NCBI GenBank assembly: GCA_963827585.1
Contig: CAWHCK010000028.1
Location: forward strand, 58,426-122,425
Origin: VAZQ01 sp963827585
GTDB lineage: Bacteria > Pseudomonadota > Alphaproteobacteria > Rhizobiales > Xanthobacteraceae
Length of the DNA stretch: 64,000 nucleotides
Direction: 5' to 3'
A model generated the notes under the pieces. It did not search any database. It was not told where the DNA came from and saw only the letters and a list, made by a program, of their open reading frames with translations. Shown in pieces: positions 53,248 to 63,760 of this stretch (positions within the stretch are counted from its first letter, which is position 1; the number at the start of each line of letters is the position of its first letter). A program made the position numbers and the translations under genes.

Positions 53248-54594
53248 CCTGCGCGCGACGGCTTGCCACTGTGGCGGGTCGGGACGAAGAAACGGGCTTT
53301 CAGATCGAACAAAGAAACGAAGGAAGAAAGATGGGCCGTGCTGGTTGAAACTCCTTGACAAAAAAAGCCCCATACAAGGAGTCCAGTCACTGTTGTAGTC
53401 ATATCCCGCAACGGGGAGGGAGACCGATCCGTTGAAAGCCGGGAAGTAAAAGCCCCCGGTGGCTGGGCGTTCCAGTCTGATCCGTACAGGGGGGCGAGCA
53501 ACCTGACAGGCTGTAGCAAATGTGTGAACCAGGAAGCCCCGAAAACGGGCCCCGCGCGGAACGGATTGCGGGAAGGCCGGGGGTGCCGAGCCGCTCAGAT
53601 CTCGGCGAAGGCCATGTCGACATCGAGAAACTGGACAAGTTCGATGCCGAGCTCCCCGGGGTCAGAGAGGACGGCATGTCAGGAAGGAATGTGCAGCGAA
53701 AGCTCGGAACCACTCGCGGGTCGCCTCGGCGCTCCCGCACAGCGAAGGCATCGCGTATAAGCCGCCATGCGGTGAAATCGCGATGTGCCCGCGGGTGGGG
53801 CGGATGGGGCCGAGTAAGTGATGACGGGCCGAGACAGCATAACTCGGACCAGAGCGAGGGCCCCTGGGGCGGAGGGCGACCCACCCTCCAAGGCGGTGCA
53901 CGATCGAGTCCTCGGCCCGACACTGTGCGGGATCACCGAAGCCGACCACGAGGTGCACGAACGGCGGACGCAAACCAAATATCGACCAGTGAATGCCGGG
54001 AGCAGGCTTAATCTGGTGATGCTTGGGAAGGCCCCGCCTGACATGCCAGCCTTCCAGCCGTATCGGGGAAAACCCGCCGTACGGAATGATAGGGGGGATC
54101 GAGGAAACGTCGGCATCATTCGAAGTCCGGTCCGCGCCTCGATCCTACCCGACTGTCAGGGTCGCCTCCGGCGCCAGCGTGTAGCCGCACAGAGCCGCCG
54201 ACCAACCCCGGGCCAACGGACCCTCGGAGAGGCAGGCGAAGATCTCCTTGCTGCCGCGCTGCCAATAGCCGCCGTGGATGTGAACGAAGCATGGCGCCTT
54301 CGGATCATTGGCAGGATATAGGTCCCACTTGTTGCGCTCTCCGTTTCCATAGGCCAAGTCGAGGTGCTTCGGGCGCTGCTCGCGCAGCGTCTTCGAAGCT
54401 GCGGCCCAGCCTTCGGTTTTCTTTCGCGCGTTCTCGGCGCCCACGTGCTCGACATTGTTGTATGCGAGATTGCGGGCATCGAGCGACATTGTAATCCAGT
54501 CCATCGTGGGGCATTCCTTCGCGCCAAGAGCGGTTGGTGCCGCAATGCTAGCGGCAGTCGCCGCCATGAAGGCGCGACGATCAAGCGCTGTCAT

Positions 54595-55409
54595 ATGAAC
54601 CTCCCTGATTTTATTGAAGCTCGGCGGCGGCCAGCCGGTCCGTGCTTTGCTGGTTCGCGTTTCCCTCGGCCCCCGCCCTTGGCTCCACCGGCTCCGCTGC
54701 GGCCGTAGCCGCTTTGTTCGTCGGCTTCCCAGCTACTATGACGGGGTCTGACTTCTCGCGACCGTGCATCATCGGCTACGGCTCCTCGCCTTCCCGATGC
54801 GGACCGGCGGGCGGTTGCCGAACGGTCGATCGTGAGATCTCCCGGTTCCCGCGCAAGGAGCGTTTGCACATGCCAGGGTCTCTGACCACGCCGGGTCGTC
54901 CGGACGCTCGCGCTGACGCGCCCAGATGTGTTGCCTTCCACCATTTGCACGGTGTCGGCACCCAGAATAGGAAACTTTCGCGGCTCAATAGCTGGCCTAT
55001 GCGCTCCCCTGTCAATGCTTCGCCGAGGCCCTCACGGGCAACTGCGCATGAACTCGGGGCCGATGCGGATCGCAACTCCTTCATCGTAAGGGACTTGCAC
55101 CCTCTACGCCTTGCCGGTCTCCCGGCGCTTCGCAAATGTTTTCCGGTTGCCCCGTAAGCGGACTCCGATCTGCGTGTTGATCGGATAGTCACTCCGGAAA
55201 AACTTACTGGCATCGCTGGCTGCTGCGCTCGCGCGGCGAGCGCGCCGCCAAGCACGACGAGAAATTTGCGCCGTCTCATTTGTCCAACCCCAGGCATCGT
55301 AACGGCGAGACTTCTGATGCCGGATCTCTTTTCCTCATTCACTTTCGTCCCGTCCATCAATCCTTGTACCAACACGGGGTCTTCATGACCGGGAACATGC
55401 GAGACATTG
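54595..55409. other. Region with only gene remnants
   Basis: About 815 bases. The only clear piece is a minus-strand leader of an ABC_sub_bind protein at 55205-55279 (MRRRKFLVVLGGALAARAQQ), which loses family similarity after 25 residues. The rest holds no recognised gene. Confidence 0.5.
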
Positions 55410-56468
55410 TCAAGGATGACTGCTTACGAAAAATGCCTCTAGCATGCGGCCTTCCTTGGTGTCGACCTTGTGCGGGCCATCGAAAGCATAATCGCTTCCC
55501 AACGCTTTCACCGTCGCCGCGGACGCGAGCACGCGACTAGGCTGGCTCGCCGCCTCCAGGCGCGCAGCGATGTTGACGGTATCGCCCCAGACGTCGTAGG
55601 CGAACTTACGCGTGCCGATTACCCCTGCCATTACCGGTCCCGAATGCAGGCCTACCCGGATCGAAAACGGGACCGGCAGCCGAGACCGCAACCGCCCAGT
55701 GGCCGCAACCATGTCGAGAGCGAATTTCGCCGCCATCCGAGCGTGATTGGGACGCGGCGTCGGCACGCCGGCGACGGCCATGTAGTTGTCACCGATCGTC
55801 TTTATCTTTTCGATCCCGACATCTTCCGCGAGCTTGTCGAATTCGCTGAACAACTGATTGAGGCAGGCGACGATTTCATAGGCCTTCATGCGCGCCGTGA
55901 TCTTGCCGAAGCCGACGACGTCGGCAAAAATCACCGTGGCGTCTTCGAAATGATCGGCGATGTTACTTTCCCCGTTGCGCAGGCGCGTCACGATTTGACT
56001 CGGCAGAATGTTGCGCAGCAGGTTCTCGGTGTGACGCTTCTCGTTCTCGATCTTGCCGAGATACTCGTTTTCCAGCGCCCGTAACGAGTGTCGGCGCAGC
56101 GCCGCGCCGATCCGCGCACGCAGGATCGTCGAATTGAAAGGCTTCGACAGGTAGTCGTCGGCGCCGAGCTCGATGCATTGGGAGACCTTCTCCACATCCG
56201 TGTCGGCGCTGATCATCACCACTGGGATATCCCGCTTGTCCGGATCGCTCTTGATCACTTTGAGAACCTCGTCCCCGTTTAAATCCGGCATCCTCAGATC
56301 GAGCAGCACGAGGCTGAACTTTTCCTTCTCGATGAGCGAGATGGCCTCATTCCCGCTCGCCGCGCTGGCGATCCGCTCGTGACCATCGCTCTCGAGCAGC
56401 AATTGCAGCGTATATCGATTGTCCTCATTGTCATCGACGATAAGAATGCCGGGGAGATCTATTGCCAT
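55410..56468 (-). CDS. Response regulator with class III adenylate cyclase output domain
   Basis: Protein of 352 residues. The REC domain (ILIVDDNEDNRYTLQLLL, phospho-acceptor Asp in LVLLDLRMPD, Lys in YLSKPF) covers residues 5-125. A short coiled linker (ALENEYLGKIENEKRHTENLLRNIL, in pattern) leads to the cyclase domain. Metal Asp lies in VIFADVVGF and in KIKTIGDNY, and the Lys there with Asp in FAYDVWGD points to ATP, thus cAMP. The transition-state Asn/Arg motif is TVNIAARLE. ATG 56468 has GAGG upstream. The multi-GAF kinase gene lies 292 bases upstream on the same strand. Confidence 0.92.
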   Translation of the reverse strand: MAIDLPGILIVDDNEDNRYTLQLLLESDGHERIASAASGNEAISLIEKEKFSLVLLDLRMPDLNGDEVLKVIKSDPDKRDIPVVMISADTDVEKVSQCIELGADDYLSKPFNSTILRARIGAALRRHSLRALENEYLGKIENEKRHTENLLRNILPSQIVTRLRNGESNIADHFEDATVIFADVVGFGKITARMKAYEIVACLNQLFSEFDKLAEDVGIEKIKTIGDNYMAVAGVPTPRPNHARMAAKFALDMVAATGRLRSRLPVPFSIRVGLHSGPVMAGVIGTRKFAYDVWGDTVNIAARLEAASQPSRVLASAATVKALGSDYAFDGPHKVDTKEGRMLEAFFVSSHP

Positions 56469-56760
56469 GAGCACCTCGAAGTTCCTCTCCATCGGCTCAC
56501 TTTCGTTTGCAAGTCGGCCGATACGAGCAGCTTGTCGGGGACCGTGAGGCTGCTTCACCGTACTCGCGCGTGAGCGGGCCAACATACTTTGTCGCACCTG
56601 ACGCCTTCTTCCGGTTATGTTGCTCCTGAAAGAAAACTGATTTCGGTTGGCTCAGAGCCGTGCGGCCGCAGAGCGGACGATTGCGTATCTCCTTTTTCAA
56701 AAGACGAGCGGTAGCATTGCCCCGAACTTGGATTTCAGTCGAAACAGTCTACGGCTTTGA

Positions 56761-59700
56761 TTAGGGTGTCGGGTCGCCCGGCAGACGCACCGTAAACACC
56801 GAGCCCTTGCCCGGCTCGCTCGTCACGGCCACGTCACCGCCCATCATGCGCGCGAGCTTGCGCGAGAGGGCAAGGCCAAGGCCGGTTCCACCGTAGCGCC
56901 GCGCGGTCAGAGAATCCGCCTGGCTGAAGTCCTGGAACAGCTTAGCCTGCTGCTCCGCCGTCATGCCAATGCCGCTATCCGCAACCGCAAACTCGATCCA
57001 GTTGTGTCCGTCCACCACCTTTCGCACCTGCAGCGCAACCTCGCCCTGCTTGGTGAACTTGCAGGCGTTGCTCAACAGGTTGAGCAGGATTTGCCGCAGC
57101 CGCATCGGGTCCACAGTCAGGGCGCCGAGATTCTCCTGGGTTTTGACGACCAGCCGGTTTTTGTTCTGCTCGGCGAGCTGGCGCGCGGTGCCGACGACCT
57201 CGTCGATCAGCGGAGCGAGCTGCAGGCTCTCCGGGTTGAGCTCGAGCTTCCCGGACTCGATCTTGGACAGGTCGAGTACCTCGTTGATGAGGCCGAGCAG
57301 GTGGGTGCCGGCGGCATTCACTCGGCGCAGCGGTTCCTGCGCCTTCTCCGTGCCGAAACGCGCCGCGTTAGTACACATCATCTCGGTGAGCCCGATGATG
57401 GCGTTGAGCGGGGTGCGCAGCTCGTGGCTCATGTTGGCGACAAACTGCGACTTGTGCTGGCTCGCTAATTCGAGCTGGCGGCTCTTCTCCTGAATCTCCT
57501 CGAACAGCCGTACATTCTCGATCGCGATCACCGCCTGGTCGGCGAAGGTCGTGGCGAGATCGATCTGTCGGCGCTGAACGGTCGTAGCGCTCGGGCCATC
57601 ACCAACATGCCGATGGCACTCCTTCGCGCATGCAAGGGACGGCAAGCAAGGTACGGTATGCGGCTATCTTCTTCCCGCCTCAATGTGTATTCGGGGTCAG
57701 CGTGAACGTCAGTTATATGCGATGATCCGTTCAAGCGCAGCGCGCCCAGCGATCGTGCCTCGACCCGGAACGAACGGATCTCTGTCCATAAAGTCATGGA
57801 AGTCGGGTGTGTAGCCAACTTGCGAAATGATGTAGATCTGAGCCGCTCAGGCGAGGAATGGCCGCCATATCCGCGTCGCACAGTCGAACTGCCGATTCAA
57901 CCAACGTGTTGAGCACGGCCTTCAGATCGAAGGTCGAGCGGCTGATCACCTTGAGCACGTCGGCCGTTGCGGTCTGCTGCTGCAGCGACTCGCGCAGCTC
58001 GTTGAACAGTCGCGCGTTCTCGATGGCGATCACCGCCTGATCAGCAAAGGTCTGGAGCAGGGCGACTTGTCGCTCCGTGAAGAGCTGCGCCTCTCTGCGG
58101 CGGAGCGCGATCGTGCCAATCGCGACACCTTCTCGCATCAAAGGAACACAAAGTAGCGAGCGGAAGCCCCAGCTTCGTGCGTTTTCGCAGCTATCGGGAA
58201 ATTCGGCATCTTCGGTCTGCAGGTCAGCAATATGGAAGGCCCGCCCATCGAGAACCGTTCGGCCCGCCACTGTCCCGCGGATCAGAGGGAGGGTCTCCGC
58301 AGGGATCGGACCGTGATGGGCGACGAGGAGGAGCCGGTCGCCGTCCGGGCGCCAAATGGCAGAGTCGTACGCGTCACACAACTGCGCCGCGGACTCGACC
58401 AGCGTTTTTAGCACCACCTGCAGATCGAAGGTCGAGCGGCTGATGACCTTGAGCATGTCGGCGGTGGCCGTCTGCTGCTGTAAGGATTCGCGCAGTTCGT
58501 GGAGCAAGCGGGCGTTCTCGATGGCGATAACGGCCTGCGCGGCGAAATTCTGGAGCAGCTCGATCTGTTTGTCGGTGAACGGCCGCACCTCCTGACGAAA
58601 GATGACGATCGCACCCATCAGCGCGTCGTTCTTGATCATCGGTACCACGAGTAATGTTCGGATGCTGCCGAGTTCAATGGCCGCAACTGTGATTGGGTCG
58701 CGGTCAAGATAGCTTTGATCTGTACGATAGTCGGCAAGATGGACTAACTGGCGGGATTGGATGACACGGCCGATTGGAGTTAGCGGGCTCACCCAATTCA
58801 ACGGTGGCCGGTGAGGCCCTCGCTTTAGGTACTCCGCAAATGCCGGAGGTATGCCGAGCTTCGAAATAATCCGGGCAGAGCCATTTTCGATCCGGTACAG
58901 CAATCCAAATTTGGCATCGCAGGTCCGCGTTGCGCTTGCCAAAATGGCCTGGAAGACCGGCTCCAACTCGCCGGTCGAACTGGAGATCACCTGCAACACC
59001 TGGGAGGCCGCGGTCTGCTGCTCCAGCAATTCGCTCAGATCGCCGGTGCGTTGCCGCAGCTCGTTGAGGAGGCGGGTATTCTCGATGGCGATGACCGCCT
59101 GATCGGCAAAGGTAGTCACCAACTCGATCTGTTTGGCAGTAAATGGTTGCGGCACGGTCTTCGCTACGAAAATCACCCCGACGACAGTTCCTTTGTGTAA
59201 AAGCGGGGCACCTAGCGCGGCCCGGTAGCCGCCAATCTTTTGAGCGCCACTCCAGGTGTACTCCGGGTCCGCCAGTACGTCGGGAACGTGAACCGCTCGG
59301 GCCTCCATCGCGGCTCGTCCAGTGATGCTGCCTCGATCTACTGGAACTTTCCGGAGTTTGAAATAATCCCTCAGCTGCGCACGCACGTCGGCCGCATGGC
59401 CGAAGCTGGTGACCCAGTGGAAGAATTCGCCGTCGCGTTGGAACAGCCAGGCATGATCAGCGTCGCACAGACGAACAGCTGATTCCACGAGCGTATCGAG
59501 CACCAGCTGGAGATCGAAAGCAGAACGGCTGATCACCTTGAGCACCTCGGAGGTCGCCGCCTGCTGCTCAAGCGCCTCGGAAAGGTGCTCGCGCGCCTCG
59601 GCAAGGTGCGTCCGCGCTTCGGCGAGCTCCCGCGTGCGTGCTTCGAGCTTCTTTTCCAGCGCGGCACGGGCTTCGGGAATGCGGCGAACGCGCGTTTTCA

Positions 59701-59815
59701 CCTTCGTTCCGGTCGAACGAAGCTTGCGACCGTGCGTCCGGCTCTTCGCTCCCTTGCGAGACAAGGTCACCTCGTCGGCACAGACACTGGTGCCCTTCCG
59801 GTTGGGCCCAGCCAA
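56761..59815 (-). pseudogene. Multi-GAF sensor histidine kinase, frameshifted in the last GAF domain
   Basis: Long kinase. A basic N-terminus and coiled coil (about residues 50-85) are followed by three full GAF domains, each preceded by QQTATADMLKVISRSTFDLQ-type linkers, and a fourth GAF broken by several indels (57560-57850). HisKA (QFVANMSHELRTPLNAIIG, phospho-His) and HATPase_c (LLNLLSNACKFTKQGE, ADSGIGM, GGTGLGLALSRKLARMMGG) follow in the frame ending at 56761. The fourth GAF can be read across frames (QVGYTPDFHDFMDRDP, then HITDVHADPEYTLRREEDSR), so sequencing indels are possible. Likely partner: the adjacent REC-cyclase. Confidence 0.85.
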
Positions 59816-59860
59816 GGATCGAGCCTGTAACCTAACAGAACCGCATGATGAACTCGCGCC

Positions 59861-59995
59861 TCATTCGATCACTTCGTCGGCGCCGGCCATCGCCGCGCAG
59901 GTCGGGTTCTTGCTCTTGAGCCAATCCAGCGAACGACCAGAGCGGTAGCGCGAGTCCTTGCGCTTATACACGATGCCTTCGAGGCCATCCTGCAG
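59861..59995 (-). pseudogene. Fragment of an ATP-dependent DNA ligase
   Basis: 45 codons read DGLEGIVYKRKDSRYRSGRS and LDWLKSKNP, the motif IV-V stretch of LigD/LigC-type DNA ligases. It ends in ADEVIE and a stop, the tail seen in the local ABC_sub_bind genes. An MRREFI-like start follows directly. It is a recombination scrap. Confidence 0.6.
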
Positions 59996-59997
59996 TC

Positions 59998-60060
59998 ATG
60001 GGCGATCCCGTGCACGAGTCGAGCCGCATCTACGTGTTCCAGGCGCTGTCAGGAGGCTGA
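59998..60060 (+). pseudogene. C-terminal remnant of a MoaD/ThiS-like protein
   Basis: The last 20 codons read HESSRIYVFQALSGG before a TGA, with the Gly-Gly end of sulfur-carrier proteins. Four bases later the sialidase-like gene starts, a pairing I recall from related genomes. The N-terminal part is missing. Confidence 0.45.
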
Positions 60061-60064
60061 TTCG

Positions 60065-60850
60065 ATGAGTGACAAGCTGCTCATTTCCACCCGCAAGGGC
60101 CTCTTCACGGTCGCGCGTAGGCCCATAGGGCATTGGGAGATCGAGAGCGTCGATTTCCTCGGCGACAATGTCAGTCTCACGCTCACCGACCCTCGCGACG
60201 GGCGCACCTATGCCGCGCTCGACCACGGACATTTTGGCGTCAAATTACACCGCTCGACCGCGAACGTCGCCCAGATGCGCGCCGTGCTCCAGTTGATCGG
60301 ACGGCCCCACATGCCGGAGCGCATGTGGGTGCAGCACCACAACGGCATCTTCGCATCCTCGGACGAAAGCCGGACGTTCACGGAGATAACCGGAGTGGAG
60401 CCGTCGACGTTCGGCTTCGCCGTCGCCGTGCATCCGCGCGACCCGGATACCGCTTGGTTTGTGCCAGAGATCAAGGACGAAAAGCGCATCCCACGCGAGG
60501 GCAAGCTGGTGGTCACGCGCACCCGCGACGCCGCACGGCACTGGACCAGGCAATGCACGTCCTGAGCGATGGGGTCGTGCGTCTGCTCGGGCGGAGCATA
60601 TTCGGCGCGCATTCCTTGGCCGCGTAGTGTCCAACTCTCGCCGGTATCGTCGGTGAACCAGATGCCGCCAGTCGACACTGCGATCCACACCCGCCTGGAA
60701 TCTCGCAGATAGACGCAAATCGAATGGATCCCGGGCAGATCGGCGCCGCCGCCCATCCATTGCTTGCGCTGGGGATGGTCCCATAGCGCGCGCAGCATCT
60801 GCCAGCTCTGGCCGTGGTCGGTGACCGGCTGGGCGGCTTCGGGTGCTGCC
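60065..60850 (+). pseudogene. Sialidase/BNR-repeat-like gene, rearranged with an inverted middle
   Basis: Plus strand 60065-60252 codes for the N-terminus (SDKLLISTRKGLFTVARR, DPRDGRTYAALDHGHFGVKL). 60318-60545 codes for a later part (PERMWVQHHNGIFASSDESR, KLVVTRTRD). The part expected between them lies on the minus strand at about 60850-60560 (SWQMLRALWDHPQRKQWMGG, GIHSICVYLRDSRRVWIAVS, QDVHCLVQCR). So the gene underwent inversion and loss, or the assembly is chimeric here. Family: beta-propeller 'exo-alpha-sialidase-like' proteins, glycosidase activity unproven. Confidence 0.65.
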
Positions 60851-61116
60851 ATCGCGATGCTACTTATCGATCGTTTCTGATGCGATGGTTCGAAATCCTG
60901 CCGCCTCAACCAGCCAGTCAGGTCTCCATTCTCTGGGGTGGTCGAAAGCCAGTCGAGCATGGTCGATACACGGTTGCTGGGGCAAGGTCGGCTGGCCAGG
61001 CTCGGATCGTCAGTAGGCCACTTGGGGAATTCTCGTATTGCATCATCCGACGCGCAATCGACCCGCGGTCGCGCTCGGCCGGGCGCGCCGTCGGCCACCG
61101 AAGGACACATCCGTTC

Positions 61117-62800
61117 ATGGAGCACAGCGATATCTTGGTTGTCGGTGCGGGCTCCGCCGGGGCCGCGATGGCCGCTCGGCTGTCGGAGGAGCCCACGCTG
61201 CGGGTCACGCTAGTCGAGGCAGGCCGTGACACGGTTCCCGGCGAGGTGCCAGACGACATCAAGGACGTTTTCCCGCGCTCGTTTCTCAACCGCGACTACT
61301 TCTGGCCCGATCTCACTGCCAGCCTGACCGACGGAGATCCGGCGCGCCCTTTTCCGCAGGCGCGCGTCGTGGGCGGCGGCTCGAGCGTCATGGGCATGAT
61401 CGCGCTCCGGGGCTTGCCTTCGGACTATGACGGCTGGGAGGCCAGGGGCGCGCGCAACTGGGGTTGGCGCGACGTCCTGCCCTATTTCCGCGCGATGACC
61501 TGCGACCTTGACCGGCCGGTCCAGACCGGAACACGAACGGCCCCAACATCATCCGTCGCTTGCCGCGCGAGAAGTGGCCGCTCTACATGCGCCGCATCGA
61601 GGAGGCGCTGGCAGGCCGCGGGATGAAGTCGCTTTCGGACATCAACGAGACCGCGGAAGACGGGTTCTTCGCAACCCCGCTCAGCCAGGACAGGGAACGG
61701 GCGAGCAGCGCACGCTGCTATCTCACGCCGGAAGTCCGCCGCCGGCCAGGCCTCAAGATCATGACCAGCACGTGCGTCCGCAACTTACGGCTCGAGGACG
61801 GCGGCGTGCGCGGCGTCATCGCCGAGCGCGACGGCGAGACCGTGATGCTGTCCGCCTCGGAGGTCGTGGTGTGTGCGGGCGCCGTGCAATCGGCGGGGCT
61901 GCTGCTACGCTCCGGAATAGGGCCGGCGACGGAGCTGAAGGCGCTCGGAATCCAGCCAGTCGCGGATCGCGCCGGCGTCGGGAAGAACTATCAGAACCAC
62001 TCGCTCCTGCATTTCGCGATGACGCTGAAGCCGCAATCGCGTCTCGCCCAAGCCGACCGGCACTACACCATCACCAGCCTGCGCTTTTCGTCCAACCTGG
62101 AAGGGTGTCCTGCCGGTGATCTGTTTCTTTATTTCATCGGCCGCGTCAGCGCCCGGCCGTTCGGGACCGGGATGGGGATGATCGCAGCCGCGCTGTACGC
62201 GCCTTATTCCCGTGGTTCGGTGATGCTGCGGTCGCGGGACCCCGACGTGCCGCCCGCGGTTTCGCAGCGGCTCCTGACCGATCCGCGCGACGCGAAGCGG
62301 ATGGTCATGGCGACGCGCCTGGCCGAGGCGCTGATCAACGAACCATCCGTGCGCGACTGCTTCGAGGAGGCCTATCTGCTGCCGCGGGACCCGCCGCTCC
62401 GCCTGATCAACGGCACCGGGGCTGTGGGTTCGGTCAAGGCGTTTGCGGCGGCAACGGTGCTCGGTGCGCCGACCACGCTGCGGCGCGCAGTCGTCGGCCG
62501 CGCCATCCGGCCCGGCCGGCTGATCGCGGATGGAAGCGGCTCGGGCCCCCCGCTGACAACGCCGAAATCCTGGCGGCGTCGGGCACCATGTTTCATCCGA
62601 GCTGCACCTGCGCGATCGGCCGCGCGGACGATCCGATGGCGGTGGTGGATCCGGAATGCCGCGTCTACGGCGTGGCCGGTCTCCGCGTGGCCGACGCTTC
62701 GGTCATGCCGAGCGTGCCCAGCGCCAACACCAATTTCCCGGCCATCATGATCGCCGAGCGCGTCGCTGACTTCATCCGCGCCGCACGCCGCTCCGGCTGA
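61117..62800 (+). pseudogene. GMC-family FAD oxidoreductase, two frameshifts
   Basis: Start 61117 with FAD motif ILVVGAGSAGAAMAARLSEE, the GMC signature region RVVGGGSSVMGMIALRG, then a frame change near 61540 into LPREKWPLYMRRIEEALAGR. VVVCAGAVQSAGLLLRSGIG follows, with another frame change near 62550, and the C-terminal domain MFHPSCTCAIG, VYGVAGLRVADASVMPSVPS. With two indels repaired it is a full-length choline/glucose-methanol-type oxidase or dehydrogenase of about 560 residues. Confidence 0.85.
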
Positions 62801-63074
62801 ACGGCGGCAGGGCGCGGCCTTCGGCGTTGGGCAACGCAAACTTGCCGCGGCCGGCCACACTGGTGAAGTCCCCGGTTCTATTATAGCATTTCAACCGACT
62901 TGCATTGCGGCCGGCTGGTTGCGCCACCTGCGTCCGGGGCATGTGTGAGCCGTGAACTGACCCACAGCGCCACAAAGGCGGCACCGAACTCTGGCGGTAA
63001 GGCTGCCACCGGCGGACGACGGCGCGCCGACTGCGTCTGCGTGCAAGGCATAAACACACTGCGGGGAGGACAAC

Positions 63075-63760
63075 ATGCGAAGGTTGCAAGCGCGGTGCTC
63101 GGACTGATGATCGCGGCGGCGTCGCCGGCGCTCGCCGATCCCGTGGCCGACCGGGCTGTCGCTGGCGCCAAGGACTATGTGAAGTCCAAGAAACCTACAA
63201 GGAGCCGAAGCTCACCATCCTGCTGAGCTCGCTACAACAACTCGTTCCCGGACTTTGCCAGGAAGTGGGAGCAGCTCACCGGCGTGAAGATGGAGATCGT
63301 GCCGCTCGGCTATACCGACATCCCGGCCAAGATCATACAGGAGGGTGTGGCCAAGACCGGCGTCTACGACATCTTCAACGACTTCCCGTACACCGCGCCG
63401 ACGCCGCGGGGGCCAGGTCATCATCCCGCTCGACAGCTATGCCGCGAAATACAAGCCCGACTTCTCCGGCGTCGCCAACGGATTGAAGTTCCAGCAGTAT
63501 CTATGACGGCAATCTCTACATCATGGTCAACGACGGCGACCATCTCCTGCTGGCGCTGCGCAAGGACCTGGTCGAGAACCCACAGGCGCAAGCCGAGTAC
63601 AAAACAAAGTTCGGCCGGGACCTCGGCTGCCCGGATCACGATGCTTAATGGGCACAGCAGGCCGCCTTCTTCCACACCGAGCAAGCGACACAGGCTGGGG
63701 CGTGAAGTACTCCCCGCGACAATCCAACAAGGGGCAATAATGGCAGCGCACATAACTGGC
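63075..63760 (+). pseudogene. ABC extracellular solute-binding protein, frameshifted and truncated
   Basis: ATG 63075 has GGGAGGA upstream. Signal-peptide residues VASAVLGLMIAAASPALADP appear in the frame after the third codon. Then come NSFPDFARKWEQLTGVKMEI and VPLGYTDIPAKIIQEGVAKT, after another break VIIPLDSYAAKYKPDFSGVA, then YDGNLYIMVNDGDHLLLALR and, out of frame, AQQAAFFHT. It is the N-terminal half of a sugar/polyol-type binding protein with at least four indels. No permease genes follow before the window end. Confidence 0.75.

Larger units (their letters stand above)
51665..53380 (+). mobile_element. IS110-family insertion sequence nested in the intron
   Basis: Approximate ends. A short inverted match TATGGGG (near 51669) / CCCCATA (near 53370) may be sub-terminal. 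The noncoding part lies mainly after the transposase (about 490 bases), an arrangement like the IS1111 group. Confidence 0.65.
51611..54153 (+). mobile_element. Group II intron relic (no reverse transcriptase) interrupted by an IS110-family element
   Basis: The 3' end shows domain V (AGCCGTAT...GTACGG around a GAAAA loop, 54056-54086). Domain VI has stem GGATCGAGG/CCTCGATCC and a bulged A at 54147, six bases before the end ..CCCGAC. The 5' end begins GTGCAGCGAGG, close to the GUGYG consensus. About 750 bases of structured RNA (53390-54055) fit the rest of domains I-IV. No maturase ORF remains. The IS110 element lies inside domain I. Confidence 0.7.
51125..54594 (-). pseudogene. Alpha/beta hydrolase split by a mobile insertion
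   Basis: The N-terminal part (54594-54154, 147 codons) holds the start MTALDRRAFMAATAASIAAP, oxyanion-hole HIHGGYWQRG and LCGYTLAPEATLT. The C-terminal part (51610-51125, 162 codons with stop) continues QITNELKSAFDWLNAK and has the nucleophile GWSAGGH and the His of NTNHFTILDEL. Joining 54154 to 51610 gives a 308-residue kynurenine-formamidase-like esterase with normal spacing. The 2543-base insertion lies on the opposite strand, so splicing cannot rescue the message. Confidence 0.85.

Noticed and set aside
53010..54011. Protein-coding reading of the intron region
   Set aside because: Several short frames exist on both strands but the sequence is explained by group II intron RNA domains and IS110 noncoding DNA.
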